Of a stretch of 64,000 bases of DNA, positions 24,646-33,689 are shown piece after piece. The notes under the pieces were generated by a model. It was not told the origin of the DNA, ran no database searches, and worked only from the letters and a program-made list of their open reading frames with translations. The position numbers were made by a program, and so were the translations under genes. Every line of letters starts with the position of its first letter. Positions within the stretch are counted from its first letter, which is position 1. The DNA lies in contig NZ_AP024652.1 of NCBI RefSeq assembly GCF_019977315.1, forward strand, positions 2,356,001-2,420,000, in the 5' to 3' direction. This stretch comes from Arthrobacter sp. StoSoilB22 (lineage in GTDB: Bacteria > Actinomycetota > Actinomycetes > Actinomycetales > Micrococcaceae).

Positions 24646-25883
24646 GAAGCATTTACCGCCGCGTTCTTACCCACGCCAGAGAGCATGGCTGGCGTTCGGT
24701 CACTAAGAAGGTGCTGCAAAGGACAGCCGCCAAAGCCCTTGAAAACCTGGCATTGGATGAGCCTGTGCTACCCCTTCGTCCTGAAGACATTATGGAGGCG
24801 GCAAGGCGAGGCGCTGTGGACAAGCCACGTCCCAGAACGGGCAGCCTTGACGTCGGGTGGGTGTGCACGCCTCCGGGACCTGGCTCGGGCGGACACACCA
24901 CTTTCTTCCGCATGGTCCAGGGCCTGGCTGACCGCGGCCACCGCTGCACACTGTATCTCTACGATCGAAACAGCGACGACGTTTCCCGTCACGCCTCCGT
25001 CATCCGGCAATACTGGCCGGACGTTGATGCCGGCATCAGAAGTGTTGCCGAAGGTCTCGAAGGTTTGGACGCGGTGGTCGCAAGTTCGTGGCCAACCGCA
25101 TATGCGGCCGCGACCCGTCGGGGACCGGACGTGCATGGCTTCTACTTCATCCAGGACTACGAGCCCTACTTCTACCCCCGGGGAACGTTGTATTGGCTCG
25201 CTGAGAACAGTTATCGCCTGGGGTTCACCAACATCGCCCTCGGAGAAATGATCACCCCCGTCATGAAAGCGGAAATAGGCCAGGAACCCGCCGCGACGGT
25301 GCCCTTCGCCTGTGACACCGCAACGTACCGACTGTTGGACGCCGGAGAACGTCAGGCGCCCCGCCAGGGGGTGGTCTATTACGCGAAGCGTGCTGTGGAT
25401 CGACGCGGGTACCTCCTGGCCAAGCTGGCCTTGGAGCAGTTCCACTCCTTGCACCCGGAGCAGGAGATCCACGTATACGGGGACAGGATCACAGGATGGT
25501 CCATCCCTGTGAACAACCACGGCAATCTAAGCCCTGCCGAATTGAACAGACTGTACAACCGCACCATCGCCGGACTTGCGATCTCCTACACCAACATCTC
25601 CCTTGTCCCCGAAGAGTTGATGGCTGCCGGCAATGTTCCCGTCATCAATGAATCGACGTTCTCGGAACAGGTGATGAGGGACCCCGACGTCGTGTGGGCT
25701 CCGGCAACCCCCGGCCGGATGGCCGAGGCTCTTGCACAAGCAGTGGAAGCCCCCAACATAGCCGCACGTGCGGCGGCCATTGCGCAACGGGGGCGTCTGG
25801 ACTGGTCAGTGTCACGGGAGAACTTTGCCAGGGTTATTGAATTGGTCTGCGCCAACGAGCCCGGAAGTCCGGGGTTGTTATGA
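24642..25883 (+). CDS. Glycosyltransferase (GT4-like)
   Basis: The 413-residue predicted GT-B transferase has a glycine-rich acceptor-side loop, PPGPGSGGHTTFFRMV, and a WsaF-like middle with FYFIQDYEPYFYPRG. The C-terminal half (YGDRITGWSIPVNNHGNLS, then SLVPEELMAAGNVPVI) matches GT4 nucleotide-binding domains that recognise the donor by an E-x-G segment. Rhamnosyltransferases of this type are common, but specificity is inference. It starts with GTG at a 4-nt overlap. Confidence 0.85.
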   Translation: MRSIYRRVLTHAREHGWRSVTKKVLQRTAAKALENLALDEPVLPLRPEDIMEAARRGAVDKPRPRTGSLDVGWVCTPPGPGSGGHTTFFRMVQGLADRGHRCTLYLYDRNSDDVSRHASVIRQYWPDVDAGIRSVAEGLEGLDAVVASSWPTAYAAATRRGPDVHGFYFIQDYEPYFYPRGTLYWLAENSYRLGFTNIALGEMITPVMKAEIGQEPAATVPFACDTATYRLLDAGERQAPRQGVVYYAKRAVDRRGYLLAKLALEQFHSLHPEQEIHVYGDRITGWSIPVNNHGNLSPAELNRLYNRTIAGLAISYTNISLVPEELMAAGNVPVINESTFSEQVMRDPDVVWAPATPGRMAEALAQAVEAPNIAARAAAIAQRGRLDWSVSRENFARVIELVCANEPGSPGLL

Positions 25884-27331
25884 GGATCTCCAGGAATCGC
25901 ATGAATCTCCAGCCCGCGCCGGCGCCCATGGGGCTGGATGATCTCAACGTCAGCGGACTATCCCCCCGCGCACACCTGCCGTTGTTGATTAAATTTGCCG
26001 CTTTCGCTATCTTCTTCTTTCCCTCCAATATGGTGCTCAAACCGCTGGGAGCTGTAGGGACGTTGCCGCTGATGATTGCGTTGCTTCTTTTGGCGGTTTG
26101 GCTGTGCTCTGTCCTTTTTGGCCTGACCAACCCCCTGGACACCCGCCATCCCGGCCGCATGGGCTTGGTTATCCTCTGGGTGGGAACATGTGCCTCCTAT
26201 GCGGCGATGTACTCCGGCTACACGGGAGGAAGCGAAAGCCCTGCACGCGCTGCAGCTGACAGATGGCTGATTCTCCTGCTGGCCAGTGCAGGAATCATTC
26301 TGGTGACGGCGGAAGCCGTGAGGACGCTGAACGCAGCCATGGCCTTGACGCGGGCCCTGTTGGCTGGTGCGGCATTTTGCTGTCTCGTGGCGGCTGTTCA
26401 ATTCTTCTTCCGTGTTGATCCCATGCAGTTCCTGCAAATGGCGATGCCCGGGTTCACCAACAACGGGGGAAACACAACATTCCAGATACGTGGGTCGTTG
26501 ATGCGTGTCTCGGGGAGCACCTTCCATTCAATCGAGATGGCTGTTGTCTGCGCAATGCTTCTTCCGCTGTCCATATGGCGGAGCCTGTACGATCAAAAAG
26601 GCCGGAAATGGGTGCATTGGACCATCACAGCACTCTTGGTTTTCGCCATCGCCTCAACAGTCTCGCGCTCAGGGATCCTCGGCCTGCTGGCCGGAATGGC
26701 TGTTTTCCTGCCTTTCCTGCCCCGGGTTGCCAGGCGTTGGGCTTTCGTTGCGGCCCCCGTGATCGTAGCCGTCTTGTTTCTCGGCGTCCCTGGCCTGGTT
26801 GGCACTCTGGGAGCATCGTTGACAGCGGGAGAAAGCGACCCGTCCATTACCACGCGAACCAACAACTACCCCCGGGTGGCGGCAATGGTGGATGAACATC
26901 CGTTCTTCGGCGTAGGTCCGGGAAACTACATGCCAACCAACGCCATACACATCCTCGACAACCAATATCTGAACGCAACAGTCACCATCGGTCTGGTGGG
27001 TCTGGTGGGCATGATCGCCTACCTGACGTTCCCAGGCATATCCGCCCTCCTCGCCGCCCGTGCTTCCCGCCTTCCCGCATTGCGATGCTTCGCGGGCGCC
27101 GTCGCCGCTGCCGGAATCGTTGCCGCCATCTGCTCCCTGACGTTCGACTCCATGTCATTCCCGGTCTTCGCGCTCGCCTATCCCTTCATCGTCGGGCTGT
27201 CCGGAGGAACGTGGAACATGGTGCGGCGGGAGCTCGAACATCAAAAATATCCTGCTGCACCAGAGGGCCGAACGCGGCCGCCGCTTAACACGAAGAAACT
27301 ACTCCCCAAGGAGAGATCATGGACCCCGTAG
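25880..27331 (+). CDS. O-antigen ligase/polymerase-like (Wzy type)
   Basis: The 483-residue polytopic membrane protein has about 10-12 hydrophobic segments, a large extracellular loop with GSLMRVSGSTFHSIEMA and the Wzy_C motif PFFGVGPGNYM. It probably joins undecaprenyl-linked repeat units into polymer on the outer face. The start is at an ATGA overlap, and its 3' end overlaps the next gene by 13 bp, which itself has an AAGGAG site inside. Confidence 0.88.
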   Translation: MRISRNRMNLQPAPAPMGLDDLNVSGLSPRAHLPLLIKFAAFAIFFFPSNMVLKPLGAVGTLPLMIALLLLAVWLCSVLFGLTNPLDTRHPGRMGLVILWVGTCASYAAMYSGYTGGSESPARAAADRWLILLLASAGIILVTAEAVRTLNAAMALTRALLAGAAFCCLVAAVQFFFRVDPMQFLQMAMPGFTNNGGNTTFQIRGSLMRVSGSTFHSIEMAVVCAMLLPLSIWRSLYDQKGRKWVHWTITALLVFAIASTVSRSGILGLLAGMAVFLPFLPRVARRWAFVAAPVIVAVLFLGVPGLVGTLGASLTAGESDPSITTRTNNYPRVAAMVDEHPFFGVGPGNYMPTNAIHILDNQYLNATVTIGLVGLVGMIAYLTFPGISALLAARASRLPALRCFAGAVAAAGIVAAICSLTFDSMSFPVFALAYPFIVGLSGGTWNMVRRELEHQKYPAAPEGRTRPPLNTKKLLPKERSWTP

Positions 27332-28158
27332 CCGTCATCAAAACCCTGTGGCGTTACAAAATCTTCGTACTCCCCGTCCTGTTGCTGACGGCGGTGGCGG
27401 CGGTCTACATGTTTTCCTACGCCCCCAGAACATACGAAGCCCGCACCACCTACGCCATAGTCGCCCCACAGGTACCAACGGCGGAACAGATCGAAAAGGA
27501 TCCTGCCCTGGGCTTGCTCAACACTGACAACCCCTACCTGCGCTCTGCCGACACTTCCCTCGTAGCCCAGGTAGCTGTGACCCGTCTGAACGATGTTGCT
27601 ACGGGCGATTTCCTTGCAGAACAAGGGCTCAGCACGGACTACAAGGTAGAACGGCCCTCGGACGCCTTCCTCATCGACATCTCCGGAATCTCAGATGACA
27701 AGGCCCAGGCAATCAGCACCGCCAAGGCGCTGGGGGAGCGCCTGGAGCAAGACCTAAGGACCATCCAAGCGATCAACGGCGCCTCTGATAGATACCTGTT
27801 CACGGCACTGGTCGTAGCTTCACCAGAGAAAGCCACAGAACAGTTCTCCAGCAGGTTGAGGTCCGTCATCGTCGTGGTGGTTGCCGGTCTGGTTCTCACA
27901 CTTGGCGCAGTCTCGCTGGCGCGCGCGGTGGAGACCACCAGGAATCGGGAGAGTAAATCAAAAAACGATCCCCGCAAGCGCAGCTTGCGTAAGATCTCCG
28001 AAAGCAACCCGACGCTAGTACTGCCGGGTAAGGACCCAACCTTCGACGACAAGGCTCTGCCGATTTCGGAGCCCCTGGTGGCAATCCACCCACTTGAACC
28101 CCACGAAGATAGAAGAACCACCACCACACCATCTGTTCAACCAACCAACAGCCGCTAA
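27319..28158 (+). CDS. Wzz-like chain-length/polysaccharide biosynthesis protein
   Basis: The 279-residue protein has two membrane segments (about 15-33 and 185-205) bracketing an extracytoplasmic coiled-coil-like domain, the Wzz/KpsE topology. The C-terminal tail of about 70 residues is cytoplasmic and basic/Pro-rich. No tyrosine-kinase (BY-kinase) domain is attached and none is encoded in the window. It would set polymer length with the Wzy protein upstream. The start has AAGGAGAGATC before ATG. Confidence 0.82.
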   Translation: MDPVAVIKTLWRYKIFVLPVLLLTAVAAVYMFSYAPRTYEARTTYAIVAPQVPTAEQIEKDPALGLLNTDNPYLRSADTSLVAQVAVTRLNDVATGDFLAEQGLSTDYKVERPSDAFLIDISGISDDKAQAISTAKALGERLEQDLRTIQAINGASDRYLFTALVVASPEKATEQFSSRLRSVIVVVVAGLVLTLGAVSLARAVETTRNRESKSKNDPRKRSLRKISESNPTLVLPGKDPTFDDKALPISEPLVAIHPLEPHEDRRTTTTPSVQPTNSR

Positions 28159-28178
28159 CGGTTGGGGACGATGCAGCA

Positions 28179-29402
28179 ATGACCAGATTTGGTTACCTGG
28201 TGCCGGAATTCCCAGGTCAGACGCACAGCTTCTTCTGGCGTGAACTCAAAGCACTGACCGACCTCGGGCACCAGCCGGAGCCAGTTTCCACCCGCCGTCC
28301 ACAGCAGCCCGGGACCGTGCCTCCCTGGGCACAGGACCAACTACCTAAGATTCATTACCTGGTCCCACCGGGCCTGTCCGGCATCGGCGGCACAGCCACG
28401 ACGGCCTTGGCCGGACTCCGCCACCTTGACACGCTGGTAGCAGCGTCCGGCATCCACCGGCAGCCCGCACTGACCCCGGCTCAGACCCGCGACGTTCTGC
28501 AAACGGCAGGACTGCTCTGGGCAGGAGCCGCCCTGGCCCGGCACGCGCGCACCAGAGGGTGGCAGCACATACATGTCCATTCCTGCGCCCACGCCGCCCA
28601 GGTAGCCCTGTTCGCCCATATGATCACCGGCATCACCTACAGCCTGACGCTCCATGGCCCCCTCAGCGACTACGGCCCAAACCAGCACCAGAAATGGCTC
28701 AACGCCAAATTCTCCCTCGTCATCACCGAACGGCTACTGAGTGAAACCCTGCAGCAACTTGAGGACGTCATGCCTGCGGACGTCAGTGTCGCCCCCATGG
28801 GGGTGGAACTGGCCGCCTTCACACGCACCGCACCTTACGTCCCGTGGGACGGTGCAGGACCTGCACGGCTGTTCTGCTGTGCCCGGCTCAACCCCAGCAA
28901 AGGTCACGAGGAACTCCTCACAGCGGTCCGTCTGATCACAGACACCGGAATAGACGTCGAGTTGACCATCGCAGGCGAGGACGAAATCGGAGGAAAGGGC
29001 TACAGGCAAGCCATGGAAAACCTCATCAAGGAACTCGATCTCACACAGCGGGTAACGCTCCTCGGTGCCGTTCCGGAGCACAGGGTCAAGGAAGAACTTC
29101 AAAGAGCACACATCTTCACCTTGGCCAGCCACCAGGAACCACTGGGTGTGGCCATCATGGAGGCCATGGCCATGGAGGTTCCCGTGGTAGCCACATCAGC
29201 CGGGGGCGTCCCGGACCTGATAGCTACCGGACAGTCCGGCACCTTGGTCGATCCCGGTAATCCCGCATCCCTGGCAGCGGCAATACTGCACACCCTCCAC
29301 AACCCCTCGCGCTCTGCAGCCATGGGACAGCGGGCGCGGATAACTCTTGGCGAATCCTACGACGTCTCCAAGAGCGCCCGCATCATGGCAGCACGGATCT
29401 GA
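28179..29402 (+). CDS. Family 4 glycosyltransferase
   Basis: The 407-residue GT-B transferase starts with YLVPEFPGQTHSFFWRELKAL, typical of GT4 enzymes of the colanic-acid WcaL type. The C-terminal half has RLNPSKGHEELL, then the E-x7-E donor motif in EPLGVAIMEAMAMEVPVVA. It adds a sugar to the lipid-linked unit. It lies 20 bp after the Wzz-like gene. Confidence 0.92.
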   Translation: MTRFGYLVPEFPGQTHSFFWRELKALTDLGHQPEPVSTRRPQQPGTVPPWAQDQLPKIHYLVPPGLSGIGGTATTALAGLRHLDTLVAASGIHRQPALTPAQTRDVLQTAGLLWAGAALARHARTRGWQHIHVHSCAHAAQVALFAHMITGITYSLTLHGPLSDYGPNQHQKWLNAKFSLVITERLLSETLQQLEDVMPADVSVAPMGVELAAFTRTAPYVPWDGAGPARLFCCARLNPSKGHEELLTAVRLITDTGIDVELTIAGEDEIGGKGYRQAMENLIKELDLTQRVTLLGAVPEHRVKEELQRAHIFTLASHQEPLGVAIMEAMAMEVPVVATSAGGVPDLIATGQSGTLVDPGNPASLAAAILHTLHNPSRSAAMGQRARITLGESYDVSKSARIMAARI

Positions 29403-29425
29403 ACCAACTCCCGGAAAGGGAAACA

Positions 29426-30766
29426 ATGAAGGGCAAAACAGTTGGCCTCTGGGCCGGTTCTGCGCTCGCAATCGCGGCCGTCAGCCTGATCGCCGTCGTG
29501 GGATCAAGCCGGACCCCCACGCCCTCAGCCCTGCCGGTTCCCGGAAGTTCCCCCAGCAGCGGGTCCGCGCCCGGAACGTCCCTGGCACTGCGCGACGTGG
29601 ACGGAGGACCGGACTACTACGGGAAATTTGCCAACAGCCTTCCAACAGACCCATCCTTCTTTCCTCTGGGGGTGTGGCTGGAAAGCGTCCTGGACAAAGG
29701 CAACACAGCCATGGACTCGGCAGCCGGCATCAACACCTACGTTGAACTGACAGGGAACTCCGACGTGCAGTTGATCAAAGACTCCGGCATGTATGCGCTG
29801 CCAACTTTTCGGCACGCTGCTGCCGCGGGCTACGTCTTGAGCGACGAAGTGGACATGTGGGCAGGCCCGGGGGACGCCCGATGGACCGGCAGATACCCAG
29901 GGGACGGCGCACCGTGTTTTCCCGAAGGCACACCATGCGGGTACACCATACAGAAGGAACGGCGGGCATACGCACCACAGAACGTCTTGCTTTACTCCAA
30001 CTACGGAAAAGGCGTCACCTTCTGGGAATCCGACCAGGAAGCCCACGGATTCATCAGGGGAGTCCAGGATGTGGTCTCCGCGGATAACTACTGGTTCACC
30101 GATCCCAACATCTGCGGCAAAGGCGAAGGAGGTGCCATTGTTGGCTATGCAAGAGACCTGACGCGAGAGGAATGCCGACTAGCTGCCAACTATGGCTGGA
30201 CCATCGACAGGCTACGGAATCTGCAGGACCCCGCCACCAGAATTCCTGTGTGGGCGTTCGTAGAGAATGGCCATCCTTCAGGCGATGTCCCCAACACCAC
30301 AACAATCACCGGCCCTGAACTCAAGGCCGCAGTCTGGAGCAGCCTCATCCACGGCGCCCGGGGAATCATCTATTTCAACCACAACTTCGGCGGCCCATGC
30401 GTCACCCAACACGTCATTAGGGACTGCGGCAAAGACATAGTGCCCACACTCACTTCCGTGAACAAGCAAATCACAGACCTCGCACCCGTCCTCAACGCCC
30501 CCTTCCTTGACGGCGCCACCACAGTCACCGGCCCCGTAGACCTCGCCACCAAACTCCACAACGGCCACGTCTACATCTTCGCGGGAGCGAACAAGAACAC
30601 CGGCGGCGCAGCGACCTTCACGCTGAAATGCGGCGGCAGCACCGCCGTCGTCATCGACGAAAACCGCACCATCCCCATAGTGGCCGGAACCTTCACCGAC
30701 ACTTTCGCCGACGGCAACGCCGTCCACCTTTACAGCATTGAAGGCGGGGGCAGCTGCGGCTTCTGA
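29426..30766 (+). CDS. Exported protein, glycoside-hydrolase-like
   Basis: The 446-residue protein has an N-terminal signal/anchor (about residues 7-26, no lipobox Cys) and a Ser/Pro-rich linker. The main domain has barrel-like strands (FFPLGVWLESVLD, VVSADNYWFTD, RIPVWAFVENGHP, SSLIHGARGIIYFNHNFGG) that resemble glycoside-hydrolase TIM barrels. A C-terminal beta domain (about 355-446) follows. At least six cysteines could make disulfides. I do not recognise a named family. It is the last plus-strand gene of the operon, so it probably trims or releases the polymer (inference). AAAGGGAAAC precedes ATG. Its stop abuts the stop of the convergent gene with no gap. Confidence 0.7.
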   Translation: MKGKTVGLWAGSALAIAAVSLIAVVGSSRTPTPSALPVPGSSPSSGSAPGTSLALRDVDGGPDYYGKFANSLPTDPSFFPLGVWLESVLDKGNTAMDSAAGINTYVELTGNSDVQLIKDSGMYALPTFRHAAAAGYVLSDEVDMWAGPGDARWTGRYPGDGAPCFPEGTPCGYTIQKERRAYAPQNVLLYSNYGKGVTFWESDQEAHGFIRGVQDVVSADNYWFTDPNICGKGEGGAIVGYARDLTREECRLAANYGWTIDRLRNLQDPATRIPVWAFVENGHPSGDVPNTTTITGPELKAAVWSSLIHGARGIIYFNHNFGGPCVTQHVIRDCGKDIVPTLTSVNKQITDLAPVLNAPFLDGATTVTGPVDLATKLHNGHVYIFAGANKNTGGAATFTLKCGGSTAVVIDENRTIPIVAGTFTDTFADGNAVHLYSIEGGGSCGF

Positions 30767-31603
30767 CTAACGGCTGGTGTCGTCCCGCTCCCAACCAGGC
30801 AGCGCCTGAGGGCCAAACAGCGCACGACGGCGGCCCGCACCGGCGAACACGACGTAAACGGCGGCATCAAAAACGCTCAGCGGCCCCCTGACGGAGGCAA
30901 GCAACTGCCGTACAGTCCTCGCCGTGGAGGCACCGCCGGATACGAGATCCTGCTCCGCATTGCCCCGATACGTGCGCCTAAGAACAGACATCAACGCCTT
31001 GCACGTCCGGGGCGTCCGCACCACCACAGGAACCGTAGCCAACACCGCCTTCTCATGGGCAGAGAAGAGCCGATCCACATAGTAGTCATCACCAGTAAGA
31101 GGGGGAAAAGACCCCAGCCGCTCATGCCCGGTGAAACTCAACCCATAAGCACCCGCACCCCAAAGCGCCTCGGCATTGCCCGGTATACGGGAACGGGCAC
31201 GGTAATACGAGCGCACCAATACCGAAGCGCCCTCGGTGTCATAGCGAAAAGCCGGACGGGCAGCCAGCAAAGTCCCATCCTCCAAAGCAACAAAAACTGC
31301 ATGAAGCGCAGGGGCACTGACTTCAATATCGGCATCCAGGTACACGCGCGGCCATCGCTGCGTTGCCTGATCGGCAGCGTTCAACGCCGCAGTCTTGGAA
31401 GCCTCCGGCACGTGAAGCACCTGAACACCCCCGTACCTCGACGCGATAGCCTCCGTGGCATCCTTACACCCGTTACATGCCACCACCACATCAACTGTGC
31501 CCCACGCGATGACCTCGCTCAACGCCTCAAGCGTCCTGCTGATAACACCGGCCTCATTATGCGCCGGGATGATCACCGCACCGGAAGGATGGGTAACAGT
31601 CAT
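30767..31603 (-). CDS. Family 2 glycosyltransferase
   Basis: The 278-residue GT-A transferase has AVIIPAHNEAGVISRTLEAL, VVVACNGCKDAT and a DAD-type metal motif in VYLDADIEVSA, with a likely catalytic loop around LTGDDYYVDRLFS. The ATG at 31603 overlaps the stop of the upstream fusion gene by 4 nt. The C-terminal region carries a hydrophobic stretch, LSVFDAAVYVVFAGAG, that may touch the membrane. Confidence 0.88.
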   Translation of the reverse strand: MTVTHPSGAVIIPAHNEAGVISRTLEALSEVIAWGTVDVVVACNGCKDATEAIASRYGGVQVLHVPEASKTAALNAADQATQRWPRVYLDADIEVSAPALHAVFVALEDGTLLAARPAFRYDTEGASVLVRSYYRARSRIPGNAEALWGAGAYGLSFTGHERLGSFPPLTGDDYYVDRLFSAHEKAVLATVPVVVRTPRTCKALMSVLRRTYRGNAEQDLVSGGASTARTVRQLLASVRGPLSVFDAAVYVVFAGAGRRRALFGPQALPGWERDDTSR

Positions 31604-33516
31604 GGCGTGGCTGCCGTCGTGGTCCGCGTCGCGTGCGGGAGCCTCTCCCAACGCCGCTGCATAAGGACCGCCAATGCAGCATCCCGATGCCCGGCTTTGT
31701 TCAACCGCGCAATTTCCGCAGCCAACACAGCACCACGGAATGCCAACGCCCGCCCACGTCCAAGATACTTCTCTGCATACCGCACCCTGTTGACCGACAT
31801 CAAAGCAGTCAACTGCGGAGATGACCCCGAACCACCACGTTCATGCCACATCCGGGCAGCGGGTTCGAACCAAATGGAGAAACCCGCCGACCTCACCCGA
31901 TGGCAATAGTCCGTCTCCTCCGAATACAAAAAGAACTGCTCATCCCAAGCACCCACCGCCTCCGACGCCGCAGAGCTAATCAGCAGAGCCGCACCCGTGG
32001 CCCAATCAACCCGGTGCCCGTGCAAATAGCTCTCAGTGTCAAAGTCCATCTCCGACAACCAACCCGGCCTGCCCTTCGCATGGCTACCCAAAGCAGCATC
32101 ACCCAGCGCTCGCAGAACGCCCGGTTCACGGCGTAGCGACGGGTAGATGCTTCCGTCATCGTCCAACAGGACCGGTACCACCATGCCGGCTCCCTGCTCA
32201 TCCATCCGCTGGAGCATGGCGGCCACCGCGCCTGGTTCCACGCGGAGGTCCGGGTTCAGGATGAGGTAGCTTCCTGCTTCCCCTGCAACAGAGAACGCAG
32301 CGTTGATTCCGCCCGCATAGCCGAGGTTTCCGCCCGTTCGCACTGCTGTGATGTCGGGGTGGTGTGCGAGCTCACGCAGCGTGCTCTCATCCGGGGAGTT
32401 GTCCGCCACCACCACTTTGATGGAAACATCGGCTGCTTCCTTGCGCAGGCTCGCCACCAGCGGCCCGACGTCGTCAGCGTTGTTGTAGGTGACAACCACG
32501 ACGGCGACGTCGGCCGCTTCGGTGGCCGGGACGAACGATCCCGGAGCCCGGCTGGGCACGGGTTCCGGGACAGCGTATGCGGCGCTGGAAAGCAGCTTTC
32601 TTGGCTCGACGTCGGAACTGCTGGCGGTCCGCAACTTCACGTATGCCTCCGGCCCCTCCACCAAATAACGGCGTGCCAAGCGGCGTGGCTCCAGCATCAG
32701 GCGCCATGCCCACTCAAGGCTGTGCGAACTGGCCCAGGAGGGAGCCCGCCGGACGTTCCCCGCCAGGAAATCGACCACGGCACCGAATGCCAGCAGGACC
32801 TTGGCGCCGGTCAGGTGACCGTACTCGGCTATCCACAGTTCCTGTCGGGGTTTTCCCAAGCAAACAATCAGGACATCGGGCGATGCCGCCCGTATCTCCC
32901 GGGCGAGCCTGCGGGAGGCTGCTGCGTCTCCCAGCGTGGACCTGGCGGGAGCCCACCAACCAACTACCTTCAGCTCAGGCCGCTCGGTTACGAACTTGCT
33001 TGCGATCAGTTTTTGGGTCTCTTCCGAACCTCCCAGAAAACCCAGGCGCAAGCCGCGTGCCGCTGCTCCTGCCAGGAAGGGGTGAATGAGGTCGCTGCCG
33101 GCAAGCCGGGGCCATGTCTTTGACGTCAGGCGCCGAGCCTGGGTGGCCAGGGGGGCGCCGTCAATCAGGGTTAACCATTCAACAGGCGCGGGCGGGTCCA
33201 AAGTGCCTATCCAGCGGCTTCCGGTTCCGAAGTGTCGGATATGGTCCAGGTTTGCGGAGCAGACGCCCAGAGGGGGAGCATCGGGGGAGCCGGCGCGATC
33301 CAAAATTTCCCGAAGCGCGCCCTCAGCCTCCATGAGCTTGACCGGGACCCCGCCCAGATTCACCCAAGGAGCCTTAGCCACCGTCTCTGCGGAAGCGGCC
33401 ACACTGTGGTGGTCCTCGCCCTGGGGTACGCCGGCGGGGACGCCGCGACGCGGGTAAAAGTGGGGGACTGCCCTGTGGAGGAGATCTCCCACGGGCATGA
33501 TTTTCGGTAGCAGCAT
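31600..33516 (-). CDS. Fused WecG/TagA/CpsF (GT26) and family 2 glycosyltransferase
   Basis: The 638-residue protein has two transferases in one chain. Residues about 45-265 are WecG-like, with LGFLGGSEETQKLI, IVCLGKPRQELW and FGAVVDFLAGNVRRAPSW; such enzymes add N-acetylmannosamine(-uronate) or similar residues to lipid-linked sugars. Residues about 335-590 are GT2-like, with DVAVVVVTYNNADDVGPLV, NPDLRVE as metal motif and EQFFLYSEETDYCHR. I prefer ATG 33516 (GGAG 6 nt upstream) over TTG 33528. No frameshift or internal stop marks the join. It overlaps the following GT2 by 4 nt. Confidence 0.88.
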   Translation of the reverse strand: MLLPKIMPVGDLLHRAVPHFYPRRGVPAGVPQGEDHHSVAASAETVAKAPWVNLGGVPVKLMEAEGALREILDRAGSPDAPPLGVCSANLDHIRHFGTGSRWIGTLDPPAPVEWLTLIDGAPLATQARRLTSKTWPRLAGSDLIHPFLAGAAARGLRLGFLGGSEETQKLIASKFVTERPELKVVGWWAPARSTLGDAAASRRLAREIRAASPDVLIVCLGKPRQELWIAEYGHLTGAKVLLAFGAVVDFLAGNVRRAPSWASSHSLEWAWRLMLEPRRLARRYLVEGPEAYVKLRTASSSDVEPRKLLSSAAYAVPEPVPSRAPGSFVPATEAADVAVVVVTYNNADDVGPLVASLRKEAADVSIKVVVADNSPDESTLRELAHHPDITAVRTGGNLGYAGGINAAFSVAGEAGSYLILNPDLRVEPGAVAAMLQRMDEQGAGMVVPVLLDDDGSIYPSLRREPGVLRALGDAALGSHAKGRPGWLSEMDFDTESYLHGHRVDWATGAALLISSAASEAVGAWDEQFFLYSEETDYCHRVRSAGFSIWFEPAARMWHERGGSGSSPQLTALMSVNRVRYAEKYLGRGRALAFRGAVLAAEIARLNKAGHRDAALAVLMQRRWERLPHATRTTTAATP

Positions 33517-33689
33517 TCTCGGCTCCAACTCAAGGCATCACCATGTGGCCGACGATCCGAGGCTGCTGCACTGCCTGGATCGTCGGTGGCGGACCAGTGC
33601 CGCCGTGTCAACATGTTTATTTGAGTTGTCTCCCGGCCTCCTGCAAGAGGCTGCCGTACGGCTACTTTAGGACGTTTCGCAGGACTCCG
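33517..33689 (-). other. 173-bp gap between rmlCD and the WecG-GT2 gene with strong hairpins
   Basis: A perfect 10-bp inverted repeat (33549-33558 with 33577-33586) with an inner 4-bp extension lies about 33 bp before the WecG-GT2 ATG. A short GC hairpin (33588-33604 region) and a weak GCCTC/GAGGC pair (around 33640) are also present. On the minus strand TTGACA (about 33607-33612) resembles a -35, but no -10 pairs well. It could be an attenuator, mRNA leader structure or terminator. Confidence 0.5.

Noticed and set aside
31600..33528. Possible frameshift joining two genes (WecG and GT2)
   Set aside because: The frame is continuous with a normal linker and no stop or repeat at the junction, so I treat it as a true fusion.
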